Source: Acidobacteriota bacterium (lineage in GTDB: Bacteria > Acidobacteriota > Blastocatellia > RBC074). Taken from it: a stretch of DNA of 64,000 bases. The stretch lies in the NCBI GenBank assembly GCA_016710075.1, contig JADJLO010000038.1, forward strand, positions 124,001-188,000, read 5' to 3'. The position numbers were made by a program, and so were the translations under genes. Shown one piece after another: positions 33,589-46,768 of the stretch; position 1 is the first letter of the stretch; each line of letters starts with the position of its first letter. The notes below the pieces were generated by a model, which did not search any database, was not told the DNA's origin, and was given only the letters and a program-made list of their open reading frames with translations.

Positions 33589-34599
33589 TCAACTGTGCGC
33601 TGTGGCCGGTTTGAAGCTGTGGAGAGCTTTGACATATTGAGCGCGCTCGAATTCGCTCGGATCCGAGCAGTTTTCCTGGCTCATACTTCCCTGCATCTGC
33701 CTGATCGAGTGGTATTCATGCTCGCTCATCCAGGTTTCGATCTCCCGCTCCATATTTTTGATATGGTCAATGCCGTGACGGTAAAGGACCGAACAGAGCA
33801 TGGCGGCGTCGGCTCCCACCATCATTATCTTAAGCACATCCTGGGCGGTGTGAATACCGCTGGTGGCTGCGAGACTGGCCTTGATCCTGCCGTGAAGAAT
33901 CGCAATCCATCGCATCGGAAGCCTCAAAGCCTGGGGTGTGCTTAAAATGATGTTCGGTCTTACTTCAAGATGCTCAAGGCTGATGTCAGGCTGATAAAAA
34001 CGGTTGAAGAAGACCAGTCCGTCGGCGCCGCCTTGATCGAGCCTTCTGGCAACGTTGGCTAGACTGCTGAAGAAAGGACTCAGCTTGATGGCCACTGGAA
34101 TTGTCACGACCTCCCTGACCATCGATAGAATATCGAGATAGGTCTGCTCCACTTGGGCGCCGGTCAGATCCACATCCGTCGGGATGTAGTAGATGTTCAG
34201 TTCCAGCGCATCCGCGCCGGCCTGCTGCATCTCTTTCGCATAATTCGTCCAGCCGCCGGCCGATGTCCCGTTGAGACTGGCTATCACGGGCATCTTCACG
34301 GCCTCCTTCGCCTTTCGAATATGGTTCAAATATCCTTCAGGCCCGAGATGAAATTCCGAGGGCTCAGGGAAATATGTCAGCGCCTCGGCATAACTGTCGG
34401 TGCCGTATGTCATATGGTGATGAAGCTCCAGCCGGTCACTGGTTATCTGCTCCTCAAAAAGCGAATAGATAACCACTCCGGAAGCCCCCGCATCCTCCAT
34501 CTTCCTGATGTTGTCCAGATTTTCGGACAGCGGAGAGGCCGAAACGACCAGCGGCGTCCGCAGGTTCAGTCCCATATATTTCGTGCTGAGATCCATCAT
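33589..34599 (-). CDS. Dihydroorotate dehydrogenase-like flavoprotein
   Basis: A 336-residue FMN TIM-barrel protein of the DHOD-like family. It opens MDLSTKYMGLNLRTPLVVSASPLSE, then has MPVIASLNGTSAGGW, ALELNIYYIPTD, PVAIKLSPFFSS and TSGIHTAQDVLKIMMVGADAAMLCS, which form the FMN/phosphate-binding end of the barrel. The barrel looks complete, but this subfamily is usually not PyrD: it is often encoded beside pyruvate:ferredoxin oxidoreductase, as here (59 bp downstream of nifJ). GAGGAAAT precedes the ATG. The natural substrate is unknown. Confidence 0.85.
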   Translation of the reverse strand: MMDLSTKYMGLNLRTPLVVSASPLSENLDNIRKMEDAGASGVVIYSLFEEQITSDRLELHHHMTYGTDSYAEALTYFPEPSEFHLGPEGYLNHIRKAKEAVKMPVIASLNGTSAGGWTNYAKEMQQAGADALELNIYYIPTDVDLTGAQVEQTYLDILSMVREVVTIPVAIKLSPFFSSLANVARRLDQGGADGLVFFNRFYQPDISLEHLEVRPNIILSTPQALRLPMRWIAILHGRIKASLAATSGIHTAQDVLKIMMVGADAAMLCSVLYRHGIDHIKNMEREIETWMSEHEYHSIRQMQGSMSQENCSDPSEFERAQYVKALHSFKPATAHS

Positions 34600-34658
34600 A
34601 TTTCCTCGTTACGTCTTGTGACCTGTCAAACAGTTCTGCAAGCGTCTTTTAATAACAA

Positions 34659-38243
<3,585 letters not shown>

Positions 38244-38491
38244 TGTTTGTTCCGTTTGCCTTTTTATAGCTGCCCGGGGTCTTAACCTCACGCTGCTTTA
38301 GAATTCAGCTATCAAAAACAAGCAATCACTATTCCAAGTAATTCTCAGAATACGAAATCATTCACTTACCTGTAATTTATAGATTGTAAAGGACTAATAA
38401 ATGCGGGACTAAACCGGCGGAGTTGGATCAATAGCTCAAGTGCGAAATTTCACCCAATGACTCACCCAATCACAGAGGAATATTAATGAGG
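38244..38491. other. Intergenic leader of nifJ
   Basis: About 248 bp upstream of nifJ (minus strand), continuing into a heptamer repeat. The nifJ promoter should lie here. On the minus strand a TTGCTT ... TCTAAA pair spaced 17 bases exists near 38310-38300, but it matches the consensus poorly, so I do not call it. No gene or structured RNA is evident. Confidence 0.4.
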
Positions 38492-38676
38492 GAGTTCAAA
38501 ATTCAAAGTTTAAAGTCTAAAGTCTAAAGTCCAAAGTCTAAAGTTTAAAGTTTAAAGTTTAAAGGAGAGTTATCAACCGAATCCTCTTTAAACTTTGGAC
38601 TCCAGACTTTAAACTTTAGACTTTAAACTTTGGACTTTAAACTTTAGACTTTGGACTTTGGACTTTAAACTTTTTT
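38492..38676. repeat. Long heptamer-armed inverted repeat upstream of nifJ
   Basis: The largest member of the family. The left arm (38492-38565) runs TTCAAAGTTTAAAGTCTAAAG and similar heptamers, and the right arm (38585-38676) runs the complementary ACTTTAAACTTTAGACTTTGG. A core of about 20 bp around TTATCAACCGAAT lies between. Heptamers vary at one position (AAAGTTT, AAAGTCT, AAAGTCC). It sits between nifJ and the M15 peptidase gene and overlaps the peptidase stop codon at its right end. Confidence 0.8.
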
Positions 38677-39487
38677 AAGGCCTGTATTCCCAATGCCAGG
38701 GCTCATAAAAATAGGGATGGAAGCCGAAGCGATGAGCATTTTTGACCAGCCATTGATAGGCAGGTGAGTTGATCTGAATCAGGCGATTGGGGTCAGAGGT
38801 GCTGACGGGTTCTGCACCGACATAAAGGTCAAGTGCACGGCCGGTGAAATGCGGGCTGTTGATGGCCAGTCCCGCACGCCCCGAATTGGGAGAGTTGCGG
38901 CGCAGAGCGGCCTGATAAGCCGGCGAACGAAAAGCCGAGACGATCTTCAGATAAGCTGCCCTGGTTCCTGCCTCGGCAGCCGCATCGATCATTCTCTTGT
39001 ATGCCGCATAAGCCTCGCGATCGACATACCTCAATTCCAAAGGTCGCGCAGCATCATAAAAATCGCTCTCCGGCGCCAGTATGAGGCTGTCCCGCGTCGC
39101 CACCTGCCCTTTTGCTCGCCCTGCCTGAAAGAATACGACCATTGACATCCAGGTATCCCTGTCGAGAACTCCCGTGGAATTGAGCCCGTATGCCTGCTGC
39201 CATCTGTATATCCCCTCGGCGAATTCCCGGCTGCCGGCATCATGATCGCCCCCCAGCAATCGGCCGATCAGTGGAGTATAAAGATACCAGCCCCTCTGTG
39301 CCCTGCCTCCGAAAAACCACTGCAGATTGGTTTTCAAAACCAGGTTCTGTGAAGCGGCTGCATCAAGCAACCCCGCGGATGGCCATCCCGCTTCGGCTTT
39401 CATTTCCGGCGCGGCGTTCGCCACCCGGAGATGCCCGAACATGATCATCATCGACAAGGCAAATACACTAAAAATTCTTCCAACCAT
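38675..39487 (-). CDS. Secreted M15 D-Ala-D-Ala carboxypeptidase, VanY-like
   Basis: About 270 residues with signal peptide MVGRIFSVFALSMMIMFGHL...ANA from ATG 39487 (ATGs at 39502 and 39541 are in frame). A peptidoglycan-binding-like region (EGIYRWQQAYGLNSTGVLDRDTW) precedes the zinc peptidase domain. That domain has KIVSAFRSPAYQ, NSPHFTGRALDLYV (first His and Asp) and the C-terminal YEPWHWEY (His ligand). It would trim peptidoglycan stem peptides in the periplasm. Its stop codon overlaps the heptamer repeat. Confidence 0.87.
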   Translation of the reverse strand: MVGRIFSVFALSMMIMFGHLRVANAAPEMKAEAGWPSAGLLDAAASQNLVLKTNLQWFFGGRAQRGWYLYTPLIGRLLGGDHDAGSREFAEGIYRWQQAYGLNSTGVLDRDTWMSMVVFFQAGRAKGQVATRDSLILAPESDFYDAARPLELRYVDREAYAAYKRMIDAAAEAGTRAAYLKIVSAFRSPAYQAALRRNSPNSGRAGLAINSPHFTGRALDLYVGAEPVSTSDPNRLIQINSPAYQWLVKNAHRFGFHPYFYEPWHWEYRP

Positions 39488-39711
39488 CAATTTACTTCCC
39501 ATAGTAAAAACCGGCAACCACGATCCCGCAATCCTGGACAATGTGCCGCAGAACTTTCAACCGGGCACAAACCTCCGTCTCTCGATTCAATCTTGAATAG
39601 GCGCTGGTCGCGCTCCGACTTGTCATTTCTCCAATGTATCAACAGACTTTTGATTATCTCTCTTCCCTCCTCGTTTTTCCACCAGCACCGACATGACACG
39701 AAGCCATGGAG

Positions 39712-40149
39712 TTAGAGAATATCCTTGAAGCTCCGCATCAAGGCCTTCTTCTCCAGCAACAAGTCGGCAACACTGTATTGATTGAGTGATTGAAAGAAAC
39801 TGTCAAGCGATTCTCTCAAAACATGCTTCAACCTGCATGCCGGCGTCAAGACGCACTGGTTGCGCTCACTATCGAAACATTCAACCAGCGCAAAATCATT
39901 CTCGCAGTCGCTTATCACGTCTCCAAGCTTGATCTCCTTTGCCGGCTTTGCCAGGCGCAACCCTCCATTCCGCCCTCGCACCGTCTCCACATAACCCAGC
40001 TGCCCCAGCTCATGCGCCACCTTCATCAGATGATTTTTGGAAATGCCGAAGCTATCGGCAATCTGCTGTATTGTCGGGGTCAGGTCAGGATTCAACCCCA
40101 GATACATCAGCATCCGCAACGAATAGTCTGTATATAACGTCAACCTCAT
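39712..40149 (-). CDS. nsrR: Rrf2-family NO-sensing repressor NsrR
   Basis: A 145-residue Fe-S regulator. The N-terminal winged helix has RLTLYTDYSLRMLMYLG and GISKNHLMKVAHELGQLGYV, and YVETVRGRNGGLRLA forms the wing. Cys 91, 99 and 105 (ECFDSERNQCVLTPACRLK) fit the cluster-binding cysteines of NsrR, though the spacing is slightly wider than in E. coli. ATG 40149 is preferred because GGGGGGAGA precedes it. It is divergent from the NO reductase gene, with a near-consensus NsrR operator between them, so it probably represses norB and itself until NO damages the cluster. Confidence 0.92.
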   Translation of the reverse strand: MRLTLYTDYSLRMLMYLGLNPDLTPTIQQIADSFGISKNHLMKVAHELGQLGYVETVRGRNGGLRLAKPAKEIKLGDVISDCENDFALVECFDSERNQCVLTPACRLKHVLRESLDSFFQSLNQYSVADLLLEKKALMRSFKDIL

Positions 40150-40237
40150 TCGCTCTCCCCCCTCGGGCGAGAACCGGTACTTCCGGCTCACCCTGTAAAA
40201 TCGATGACCAATATTGCTTTTAGTTCTCTTTGATGTA

Positions 40238-40260
40238 AAGATGCCTGAAAAATACATCTT
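40238..40260. promoter_or_regulatory. NsrR operator
   Basis: AAGATG-N11-CATCTT over 23 bp. Both outer half-sites match the published NsrR consensus exactly and the spacing is identical; the inner bases are AT-rich (CTGAAAAATA). It lies 89 bp from the nsrR start and 144 bp from norB, so it could control both divergent promoters. Confidence 0.82.
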
Positions 40261-40403
40261 ATCTTGAAAGCCAGGTTTTGATTATTGAGAGTTCACGCGT
40301 GAGCGTGATTATACGTAAAAGATCAGGCGGCGGTTTGATCTTTGAAGACAAGAAAATATTGTTGAAGAGTGCAAGTCAAACAGTGAAGAGAAAAGGAGAA
40401 AGC

Positions 40404-42632
40404 ATGAAAAAGCTTTGGATCATTTTTATCTGTATATTTATCATTTCGTTCGGGGTATTGGGATGGGTCGGTACTGAGATTTACCATCAAGCGCCGCCGA
40501 TTCCGCGCGAGGTAGTGACGGTCGAGGGCAGGACGGTCATAGCCGAAGGAGAGATCTCGAACGGGCAGAATGTCTGGCAGGCGCTTGGGGGGATGCAGGT
40601 AGGTTCGATATGGGGGCATGGGAGTTACGTCGCGCCGGATTGGACGGCAGATTATTTGCATCGCGAGGCTCAATACATTCTGGATAGCTGGGCGAAAGCC
40701 GAGTTTGGCGGAAACTACGACGGGCTCAATACCGAACAAAAGGCAGTTTTGCGACAGCGACTGCAGGATATGCTGAGAAAGAACAATTATGATCCACAGA
40801 CGGGAAAAATCAGTATCGAGTCGATTCGGGCGCAGGCATTTGAAGAGAATCTGAAGCATTACACTGAGGTTTTCACAAACGGCAACAACAACTATGCAAT
40901 TCAACGCGACACGCAGTCAGATCCTGCAAAACTGCGCCAGCTTACGACTTTCTTCTTCTGGACATCGTGGGCGGCGGTAACCAACCGGCCGAACAAGACC
41001 ATTTCATACACCAGTAATTTTCCATCGGAGCCATTGGTTGGAAACACGCCGACCAGCGACGCCATCGTCTGGACGGGAGTCAGCGTGATTATGCTGCTGG
41101 CGGGAATCGGCGCCATGGTCTGGCTTCTGGCCGGGCGCAAACTGGAACCGCCGCACGATGTGCCGACGAGTGACCCGATGATCGGAGCAACGCTGACGCC
41201 CTCGCAAAAAGCTACCGTCAAATATTTCGTGGTTGTTTCCCTGCTTTTCCTCCTGCAGATTCTGATGGGAGTGGTAACGGCGCACTATGGAGTTGAAGGC
41301 GGAGGTCTTTATGGCATACCGCTTGCGGAATATCTGCCATATTCGGTGACGCGCTCCTGGCACACACAACTTGGCATCTTCTGGATCGCGACAGCCTGGC
41401 TGGCATCGGGACTCTTCATCGGCCCGATCATTTGCGGTTATGAGCCCCGGTATCAGAAGCTGGGAGTAGACGGCTTGTTCGGTGCATTGCTGGTCGTGGT
41501 GCTGGGTTCGATGACAGGGCAATGGATGAGCATCGAGCACAAACTGAATGGCGCGGCATCGTTCTATTTCGGTCATCAAGGCTATGAGTATGTCGATCTG
41601 GGTCGGGTGTGGCAGGCGGCGTTGTTTGTTGGCCTGCTGCTGTGGCTGTTCCTGGTGGCGCGAACTGCGATTCCAGCCCTGAGAAAGAATGACGACAGAA
41701 AATCTCTTGTGGCGCTATACCTGATCACGACAGCGGGCATCGCTTTGTTCTACAGCCCGGGGTTGTTCTGGGGGATGAAAACACACCTTTCAATTGTCGA
41801 GTATTGGCGCTGGTGGGTGGTGCATCTCTGGGTGGAAGGTTTCTTTGAAGTCTTTGCCACTGTGGTTATCGCCTTCCTGTTCGCACGATTGGGTGTAATC
41901 AATCCTGTCAGTGCGGCCAGGGCATCGCTGCTTTCCGGCGCCGTCTATCTCTCAGGCGGCATCATCGGGACGCTTCATCATTTGTATTTTGCCGGGACGC
42001 CGACGGTGGCGCTGGCTTTCGGTTCGGTCTTCAGCGCGTTGGAAATTGTCCCCCTCATGATGGTCGGCTTCGATGCGTGGGAGAATATCCGTCACACACA
42101 ATTACAACCATGGTTACAACAGTATAAGTGGGTAGTCTACTTCTTCCTTGCAGTGGCGTTCTGGAATCTTGTCGGGGCGGGCATCTTCGGGTTTATGATC
42201 AACCCTCCGATTGCTCTTTATTATATGCAAGGGTTGAATACAACAGCCGTCCACGCCCATGGAGCGCTCTATGGCGTCTATGGCACGCTGGGGCTGGCGC
42301 TGATGCTCTTCTGCCTGCGGGCGATGAATCCGGAAGCACTCTGGAAGGAACGCTGGATCCGGTTCTCATTCTGGGCAATCAACATCGGACTGGTGCTGGA
42401 GATCATGCTCAGCCTGCTGCCAATAGGACTGATGCAGACCTTTCAGTCTGTTTCAGTAGGATACTGGTCGGCACGCAGTCCCGAGTTCATGCAAACCAGC
42501 GTGATGCAATACCTCAGATGGATGCGGGTTATCGGTGACACAATCTTTGCCGTCGGTGCAATTGCGTTTGTTTACTTCACTTTGAACCTGATTATCCAGA
42601 CTGCGAAGAGAAAGAGCATCAACGCAGCCTGA
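40404..42632 (+). CDS. norB: Quinol-dependent nitric oxide reductase (qNOR)
   Basis: About 742 residues, reducing NO to N2O with quinol. It starts at ATG 40404 after AAAAGGAGAAAGC. The N-terminal extension has a helix (WIIFICIFIISFGVLGW) and a periplasmic cytochrome c-like fold without CxxCH, the mark of qNOR rather than cNOR. The catalytic helices carry RSWHTQLGIFWIATAWLASG, VVHLWVEGFFEVFATV, GTLHHLYFAGTP (FeB His pair) and TAVHAHGALYGVYG. About 14 helices in all. No norC is nearby. Its regulator NsrR is divergent, and NorQ/NorD lie about 7 kb away. Confidence 0.96.
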   Translation: MKKLWIIFICIFIISFGVLGWVGTEIYHQAPPIPREVVTVEGRTVIAEGEISNGQNVWQALGGMQVGSIWGHGSYVAPDWTADYLHREAQYILDSWAKAEFGGNYDGLNTEQKAVLRQRLQDMLRKNNYDPQTGKISIESIRAQAFEENLKHYTEVFTNGNNNYAIQRDTQSDPAKLRQLTTFFFWTSWAAVTNRPNKTISYTSNFPSEPLVGNTPTSDAIVWTGVSVIMLLAGIGAMVWLLAGRKLEPPHDVPTSDPMIGATLTPSQKATVKYFVVVSLLFLLQILMGVVTAHYGVEGGGLYGIPLAEYLPYSVTRSWHTQLGIFWIATAWLASGLFIGPIICGYEPRYQKLGVDGLFGALLVVVLGSMTGQWMSIEHKLNGAASFYFGHQGYEYVDLGRVWQAALFVGLLLWLFLVARTAIPALRKNDDRKSLVALYLITTAGIALFYSPGLFWGMKTHLSIVEYWRWWVVHLWVEGFFEVFATVVIAFLFARLGVINPVSAARASLLSGAVYLSGGIIGTLHHLYFAGTPTVALAFGSVFSALEIVPLMMVGFDAWENIRHTQLQPWLQQYKWVVYFFLAVAFWNLVGAGIFGFMINPPIALYYMQGLNTTAVHAHGALYGVYGTLGLALMLFCLRAMNPEALWKERWIRFSFWAINIGLVLEIMLSLLPIGLMQTFQSVSVGYWSARSPEFMQTSVMQYLRWMRVIGDTIFAVGAIAFVYFTLNLIIQTAKRKSINAA

Positions 42633-42653
42633 CCCGAAAGATATTGGTCCGAT

Positions 42654-44199
42654 TCACTGCCAGTAGGTTCTGTCGAGCGTTCGGTAGTGGACGGCTTCGG
42701 ACAGATGGCTTTCGGTTATATCTTCCGCCCCTTCGATATCAGCGATCGTCCGGCTGACCTTGAGAATCCTGTCGTAAGCCCTCGCGGAGAGCCCGAGTTT
42801 CATAATTGCGCGCTCCAGAAGCTGCTGTGAGGACGGGGTCAGCCGGCAATATTTGCGGATCATTCGCGGCGGCATCTGAGCATTGCAGTAGATGTGATCT
42901 CCGGCAAACCGTACCTGCTGGGTTTTCTGGCGTACTGGACACGCGCACGGATTTCGGTGGAGCTTTCACCGGTCGCCTGGGCCGAAAGCTCGCTGACTTT
43001 CACTGCCGGGACGTTGATGTGGATGTCTATCCGATCGAGGAGCGGACCCGATACTTTGGAAATATAGCGCTGTATCTGAGCTGGAGTGCACCGGCAATCC
43101 CGTGACGGATCGCCATAAAACCCGCAACTGCATGGATTCATCGCGGCGACGAGCATGAGGCCGGCCGGAAAGGTCAAAGACATGGCGGCGCGGCTGATTG
43201 TCACCTTCTGGTCTTCGAGCGGTTGCCGCAGAACCTCTAGTACGTTGCGCTCGAATTCCGGCAACTCATCCAGAAAGAGCACCCCGTTATGAGCCAGGCT
43301 CACCTCTCCGGGCCTGGGGATCGCCCCGCCTCCGATCAGTCCGGCATCACTGATCGTATGATGCGGCGAACGAAACGGTCTGACCGTAAGCAGCCCCCGC
43401 CCGTCCGTATATCCCGAGACGCTGTGAATCTTCGTGGATTCAAGGGCTTCTTCAAAACTGATCGGCGGCAGGATCGAGGGCAGCCTTCTGGCCAGCATTG
43501 TCTTTCCCGATCCCGGCGGCCCGATCATCAGAATATTGTGCCCACCCGCCGACGCGATCTCCAATGCCCGCTTGGCATGCATCTGGCCTCTCACCTCATG
43601 AAAATCCACCATGTGATGACACGCCGAATTAAATAACTCGTCAATATCGACCTTGAGCGGCGGCGGCAGCCGATCCGCATTGACCAGATCGATAACCTCT
43701 CTCAGGCTGCCAACCGGGTAAACATCCAGACCGGCGACGACCGCGGCTTCAGGGGCGTTCTCTGCCGGCAGAAATAACCGTTTGAAGCCTTTCTTCTGCG
43801 CCGATATGGCTATCGGCAAAGCTCCCCGCACGGTTCTGATCCGCCCATCGAGCGCCAGTTCACCCACCAGCAAATTCTCGGACAGCGAATCCTTGTTGAG
43901 TTCCCCGTTGGCGCCGAGAATCCCAACCGCTATCGGCAAATCAAATGCCGAACCACCCTTTTCACGTCGGCCGGAGCCAGATTGACCGTGATCTTGTATG
44001 CTGGAAAGTAATATCCGCTGTTGCTGATCGCCGCTCGGATTCGTTCGCGGCTCTCGCGAACCGCCATGTCCGGCAGACCTACCACGGTAAAGATTGATTC
44101 AATCATCGTGTCGCCCGGGCGCGGCGTCAGATTGACCTCGATTTCAACGAGCTCGGCATCGATGCCGTAGACTGCGGCACTGAGAGTTTTGAAGAGCAC
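42654..44199 (-). CDS. comM: Mg-chelatase-like AAA+ ATPase, ComM/YifB family (two frameshifts)
   Basis: About 510 residues after repair. ComM is a hexameric helicase that aids branch migration in natural transformation, and YifB is its wide homologue. It starts at GTG 44199 with GGAGG seven bases upstream (FKTLSAAVYGIDAELVEIEV). Domains: LonC-like N-terminus (VGLPDMAVRESRERI), Walker A IGPPGSGKTMLARRLP, HNGVLFLDELPEF (Walker B), NPCSCGFYGDP and a C-terminal ISKVSGPLLDRIDIH. One missing base in AAAAGGG near 43957 and one in AAAACCC near 42922 split it into three frames. All three segments are conserved. Confidence 0.9.
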
Positions 44200-44360
44200 G
44201 ATTGGACCTCCATTGATGGCTGTTTTGAATTGTTCCGGGATTGTTTTTGGCTGAATTAATCCCTGAATTATGGAGGGTGGCCAGGCGATGATACCCCAGA
44301 TCAGGGTCTGGAAAAAGTTTAAAAGCTGAAAAGTCCTCTGTTTCTTCGCGATGAATTTCA

Positions 44361-44449
44361 CGCATGGAGTTCCGCCTTCAGGCGGAACGATCTGAGATTC
44401 CGTCTGAAGGCGGAACTCCATGCAAGGAACTCCATGCGCGAACTCCATC
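44361..44449. repeat. GGAGTTCCGCC palindromic repeats upstream of comM
   Basis: Copies of the same unit as at 28369: CATGGAGTTCCGCC-TTCA-GGCGGAACGATC at 44363-44392, followed by an inverted copy (GATTCCGTCTGAAGGCGGAAC) and two truncated AACTCCATGC ends. It lies in the 340-bp gap between the comM start and mltD, which otherwise shows no gene. Confidence 0.78.
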
Positions 44450-44451
44450 AG

Positions 44452-44511
44452 AAAAGGCGCGGAACTGACGAAAGGAAAGGAGGAGAACCTTTCGTCGCTC
44501 ACGCGCCTTTT
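44452..44511 (-). terminator. Rho-independent terminator-like hairpin after mltD
   Basis: Nested inverted repeats AAAAGGCGCG...CGCGCCTTTT (outer) and GACGAAAGG...CCTTTCGTC (inner), with a 12-base loop. On the minus strand the stem ends in CGCGCC followed by TTTTCTG, 28 bp past the mltD stop. The symmetry means it could also work on the plus strand. Confidence 0.7.
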
Positions 44512-44538
44512 GTTAAAAACTCCGGAGAGTCGGATTAA

Positions 44539-46311
44539 CTACCTGCGAACCGGGACCTTGAGAACCTGTCCGGCTCGAAGTCTGGATGTCGAACCCAGCC
44601 GGTTGAGTGTGGTTATGTCGCGAACCGACGTATTGTAGCGGCCTGCGATACTCCCGAGATCATCACCACGTTTGACTTTGTATGTGATTACCCTGGCCAC
44701 GCCGCCCGAAACAACCGGCGTCGATGAGTTCCTGTTCGAATTGAAGACCACACTGCGAACGCTTCCGCTGACCGGAACAATGACTTTTTCGCCCGGCTTT
44801 AATGAACCGCCGTTGACCTGTTCAAGAGCCGACGCCGAAACTCCAGTCTTGCGACTGATCGTTTCAAACGAGTCATTGGTCTGGGCGGTCAGCATGCGCC
44901 AACTGGTCCGTTTTTCAGGCGGAATCCGGGTCAGTGCCGTCTGCAGCAATCGCCCCTTACCCGCGGGCAATCTCAAAAGATGATCATCGGCCGGAGGCGT
45001 CACCCCCCGCTTCAACTCGGGATTGAGCGCCAGCAGATAGTCATACGGTGTGTCGGTCGCATCGGCCACAAGCTTGAGGTCAAGCATGTTGTTGACCTTG
45101 ACGAAATCAAAATTCAGCGGGGGCTCGGGCTTGACCGAGAACCCATACCGCTCCGCATTCTTGGCGATGATGATCGTCGCCAGAATATTCGGGACATAGT
45201 TTCGTGTCTCATTCGGAATCAGACCGCGCTGGTAAATCTCCCAGAAATCCGCGTAGCCTGAACGCGCAATCGCCGAATCGATCCGGCCTTCACCTGAGTT
45301 ATAGGCGGCCATCGCCAGCTCCCAGTTGCCGTCATAACGATTCGCCAGCCATTTCAAATAGCGGGCCGATGCGCGGGTAGCTTTTTCGAAACTCGAACGC
45401 TCATCCACGTAATAGTCCTGGCGCAGACCGTATCTTGCGCCCGTGCCCGGGATGAACTGCCACAACCCCACGGCGGCCGCCCACGATCTCGCTATCGGCG
45501 ACCAGGCGCTCTCCACCTGTGCGAGCCACACCAGATCCTGAGGAACCCCTTCCTCCTTGAAGATCTTGCGCGCCATAGTCGTGAATCTGCCGGACCTGCG
45601 CAGCCCCTGCTCCATCGTGGCGCGCCCACGGCCCATATAATAATTGATATAACTTTGAATCAGCGCGTTCGGCTTGAAATTGAAGTCAATTCTGGCTGCG
45701 GCTACCGCGGATTGTGCCTGGGCATCGGTCACCCCTTTGGTCTCTTCCTCAGTCAACTTCAACGTCGTCAACTCATCCAGAGGCGATGGAGAAAAGGTCT
45801 GCTGCCCGAATCCACGATCAGAACCACCCTTTTCCTGTCCCCCGCTGCTCTGCGATGCCGCCACTGGCTGCTGCCCGCTCTGCTCATACGCAACCTGCGT
45901 CACTGCCGCCGCCGGCGATGCGGCCATCAACGTCATCTGACGCTCATATATATGGTCAACCAGACTCACAAAATGCTGCTGCAAACGCGCGTCACTACGC
46001 ACGTCCAACCCTGATTCGAGTATGATATCGACCGACTTGTCGAACTCGCGTCGGGCTTTCTCGAAATTTCCATCCTTGAAATTGTACTCCGCGGACTGGA
46101 AATAGCTGTTCGATCGTTCAATTACTCGCTGTATTTCAAGGTTGCGGTTCGCAACCTCCATTGGAATTTCGGAATTACTCGCGGTCGCTCCACGTCCCTG
46201 TGATCTCACTTCTGAATTTATGCACGTGGTCAGGGCAACGACACACAAGCAGGCGGCTTTGAGACTTTTCACGAAAATACGTGAGAACGTCCCATTTTGA
46301 CGCTTGTCCAT
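44539..46311 (-). CDS. mltD: MltD-like membrane-bound lytic transglycosylase with LysM
   Basis: A 590-residue envelope enzyme cleaving peptidoglycan glycan strands. Residues 1-40 form a signal region with hydrophobic stretch ACLCVVALTTC, possibly a lipobox-like Cys. Residues 60-200 are helical and linker-like. The GH23 catalytic domain follows: VWLAQVESAWSPIARS with the catalytic Glu at about 267, VGLWQFIPGTGARYGL, and MAAYNSGEGRIDSAI. The C-terminus has one degenerate and one clear LysM (YKVKRGDDLGSIAGRYNTS, ending LKVPVRR). GGAGGAAT precedes the ATG. The terminator hairpin lies just downstream. Confidence 0.92.
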   Translation of the reverse strand: MDKRQNGTFSRIFVKSLKAACLCVVALTTCINSEVRSQGRGATASNSEIPMEVANRNLEIQRVIERSNSYFQSAEYNFKDGNFEKARREFDKSVDIILESGLDVRSDARLQQHFVSLVDHIYERQMTLMAASPAAAVTQVAYEQSGQQPVAASQSSGGQEKGGSDRGFGQQTFSPSPLDELTTLKLTEEETKGVTDAQAQSAVAAARIDFNFKPNALIQSYINYYMGRGRATMEQGLRRSGRFTTMARKIFKEEGVPQDLVWLAQVESAWSPIARSWAAAVGLWQFIPGTGARYGLRQDYYVDERSSFEKATRASARYLKWLANRYDGNWELAMAAYNSGEGRIDSAIARSGYADFWEIYQRGLIPNETRNYVPNILATIIIAKNAERYGFSVKPEPPLNFDFVKVNNMLDLKLVADATDTPYDYLLALNPELKRGVTPPADDHLLRLPAGKGRLLQTALTRIPPEKRTSWRMLTAQTNDSFETISRKTGVSASALEQVNGGSLKPGEKVIVPVSGSVRSVVFNSNRNSSTPVVSGGVARVITYKVKRGDDLGSIAGRYNTSVRDITTLNRLGSTSRLRAGQVLKVPVRR

Positions 46312-46549
46312 TAAAATATTCCTCCGAATTTATTGCATCCCCGGCAAATTAAATTATTGTCTGTGCTTTTTTTCTATACTGTCGATCGGGAGTCATAAAA
46401 AGATCGGTTAGCGCTTGACTCTTTCCAGGTGAGTTTTTGAGTGACCGAGCCACCGATTCGTGACTCGATTAAAGACGCTAACAACGCCCGGCATTGTAAC
46501 TTTTACACACCTCCCTGTCAAACATGATTTTCAGTCAAAAAATTGCCAT

Positions 46550-46564
46550 GTTGGTCAGACCAAC
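46550..46564. promoter_or_regulatory. GntR/FadR-type operator candidate
   Basis: Perfect 7-1-7 inverted repeat GTTGGTC-A-GACCAAC. This matches the TGGTC-N-GACCA core bound by FadR-subfamily GntR regulators such as PdhR and FadR. It lies 239 bp from the mltD start and 205 bp from the TPM gene. No GntR regulator is encoded in the window. Confidence 0.5.
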
Positions 46565-46690
46565 TCTGGAAGCCCAGGGAGTTTAAAGTCAGCAGTTTAG
46601 AGGTTAAAGTCCGCCTTTCCAGGGTAACTGACAACTCAGCGCCTCATAAAATTACGGTAAACATTGAACTTTGAATTTCCAGAGGGAGTC

Positions 46691-46728
46691 AGCGGGTGCC
46701 AGCGGATGCCAGCGGATGCCAGCGGATG
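46691..46728. repeat. Short tandem decamer repeat
   Basis: Four consecutive copies of AGCGGATGCC (first copy AGCGGGTGCC, last truncated to AGCGGATG), directly upstream of the TPM-domain gene. The short array could vary in length by slippage. Confidence 0.7.
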
Positions 46729-46768
46729 ATTGACAGTATCACGGGGCGAAGCGTATAAGCAGAGTGGG

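Larger units (their letters stand above)
46312..46768. other. Divergent intergenic region, mltD / TPM-domain gene
   Basis: About 457 bp without a gene. It contains a perfect GntR-type inverted repeat at 46550-46564, a degenerate heptamer stretch at 46580-46680 (GTTTAAAGTC, ATTGAACTTTGAAT), and four tandem copies of a ten-base unit at 46691-46728. The promoters of both genes should lie here; I find no convincing -35/-10 pair. Confidence 0.5.

Noticed and set aside
46700..46768. Start of the TPM-domain gene at 46730
   Set aside because: It would place 13 residues before the signal peptide; ATG 46769 fits the hydrophobic signal better.
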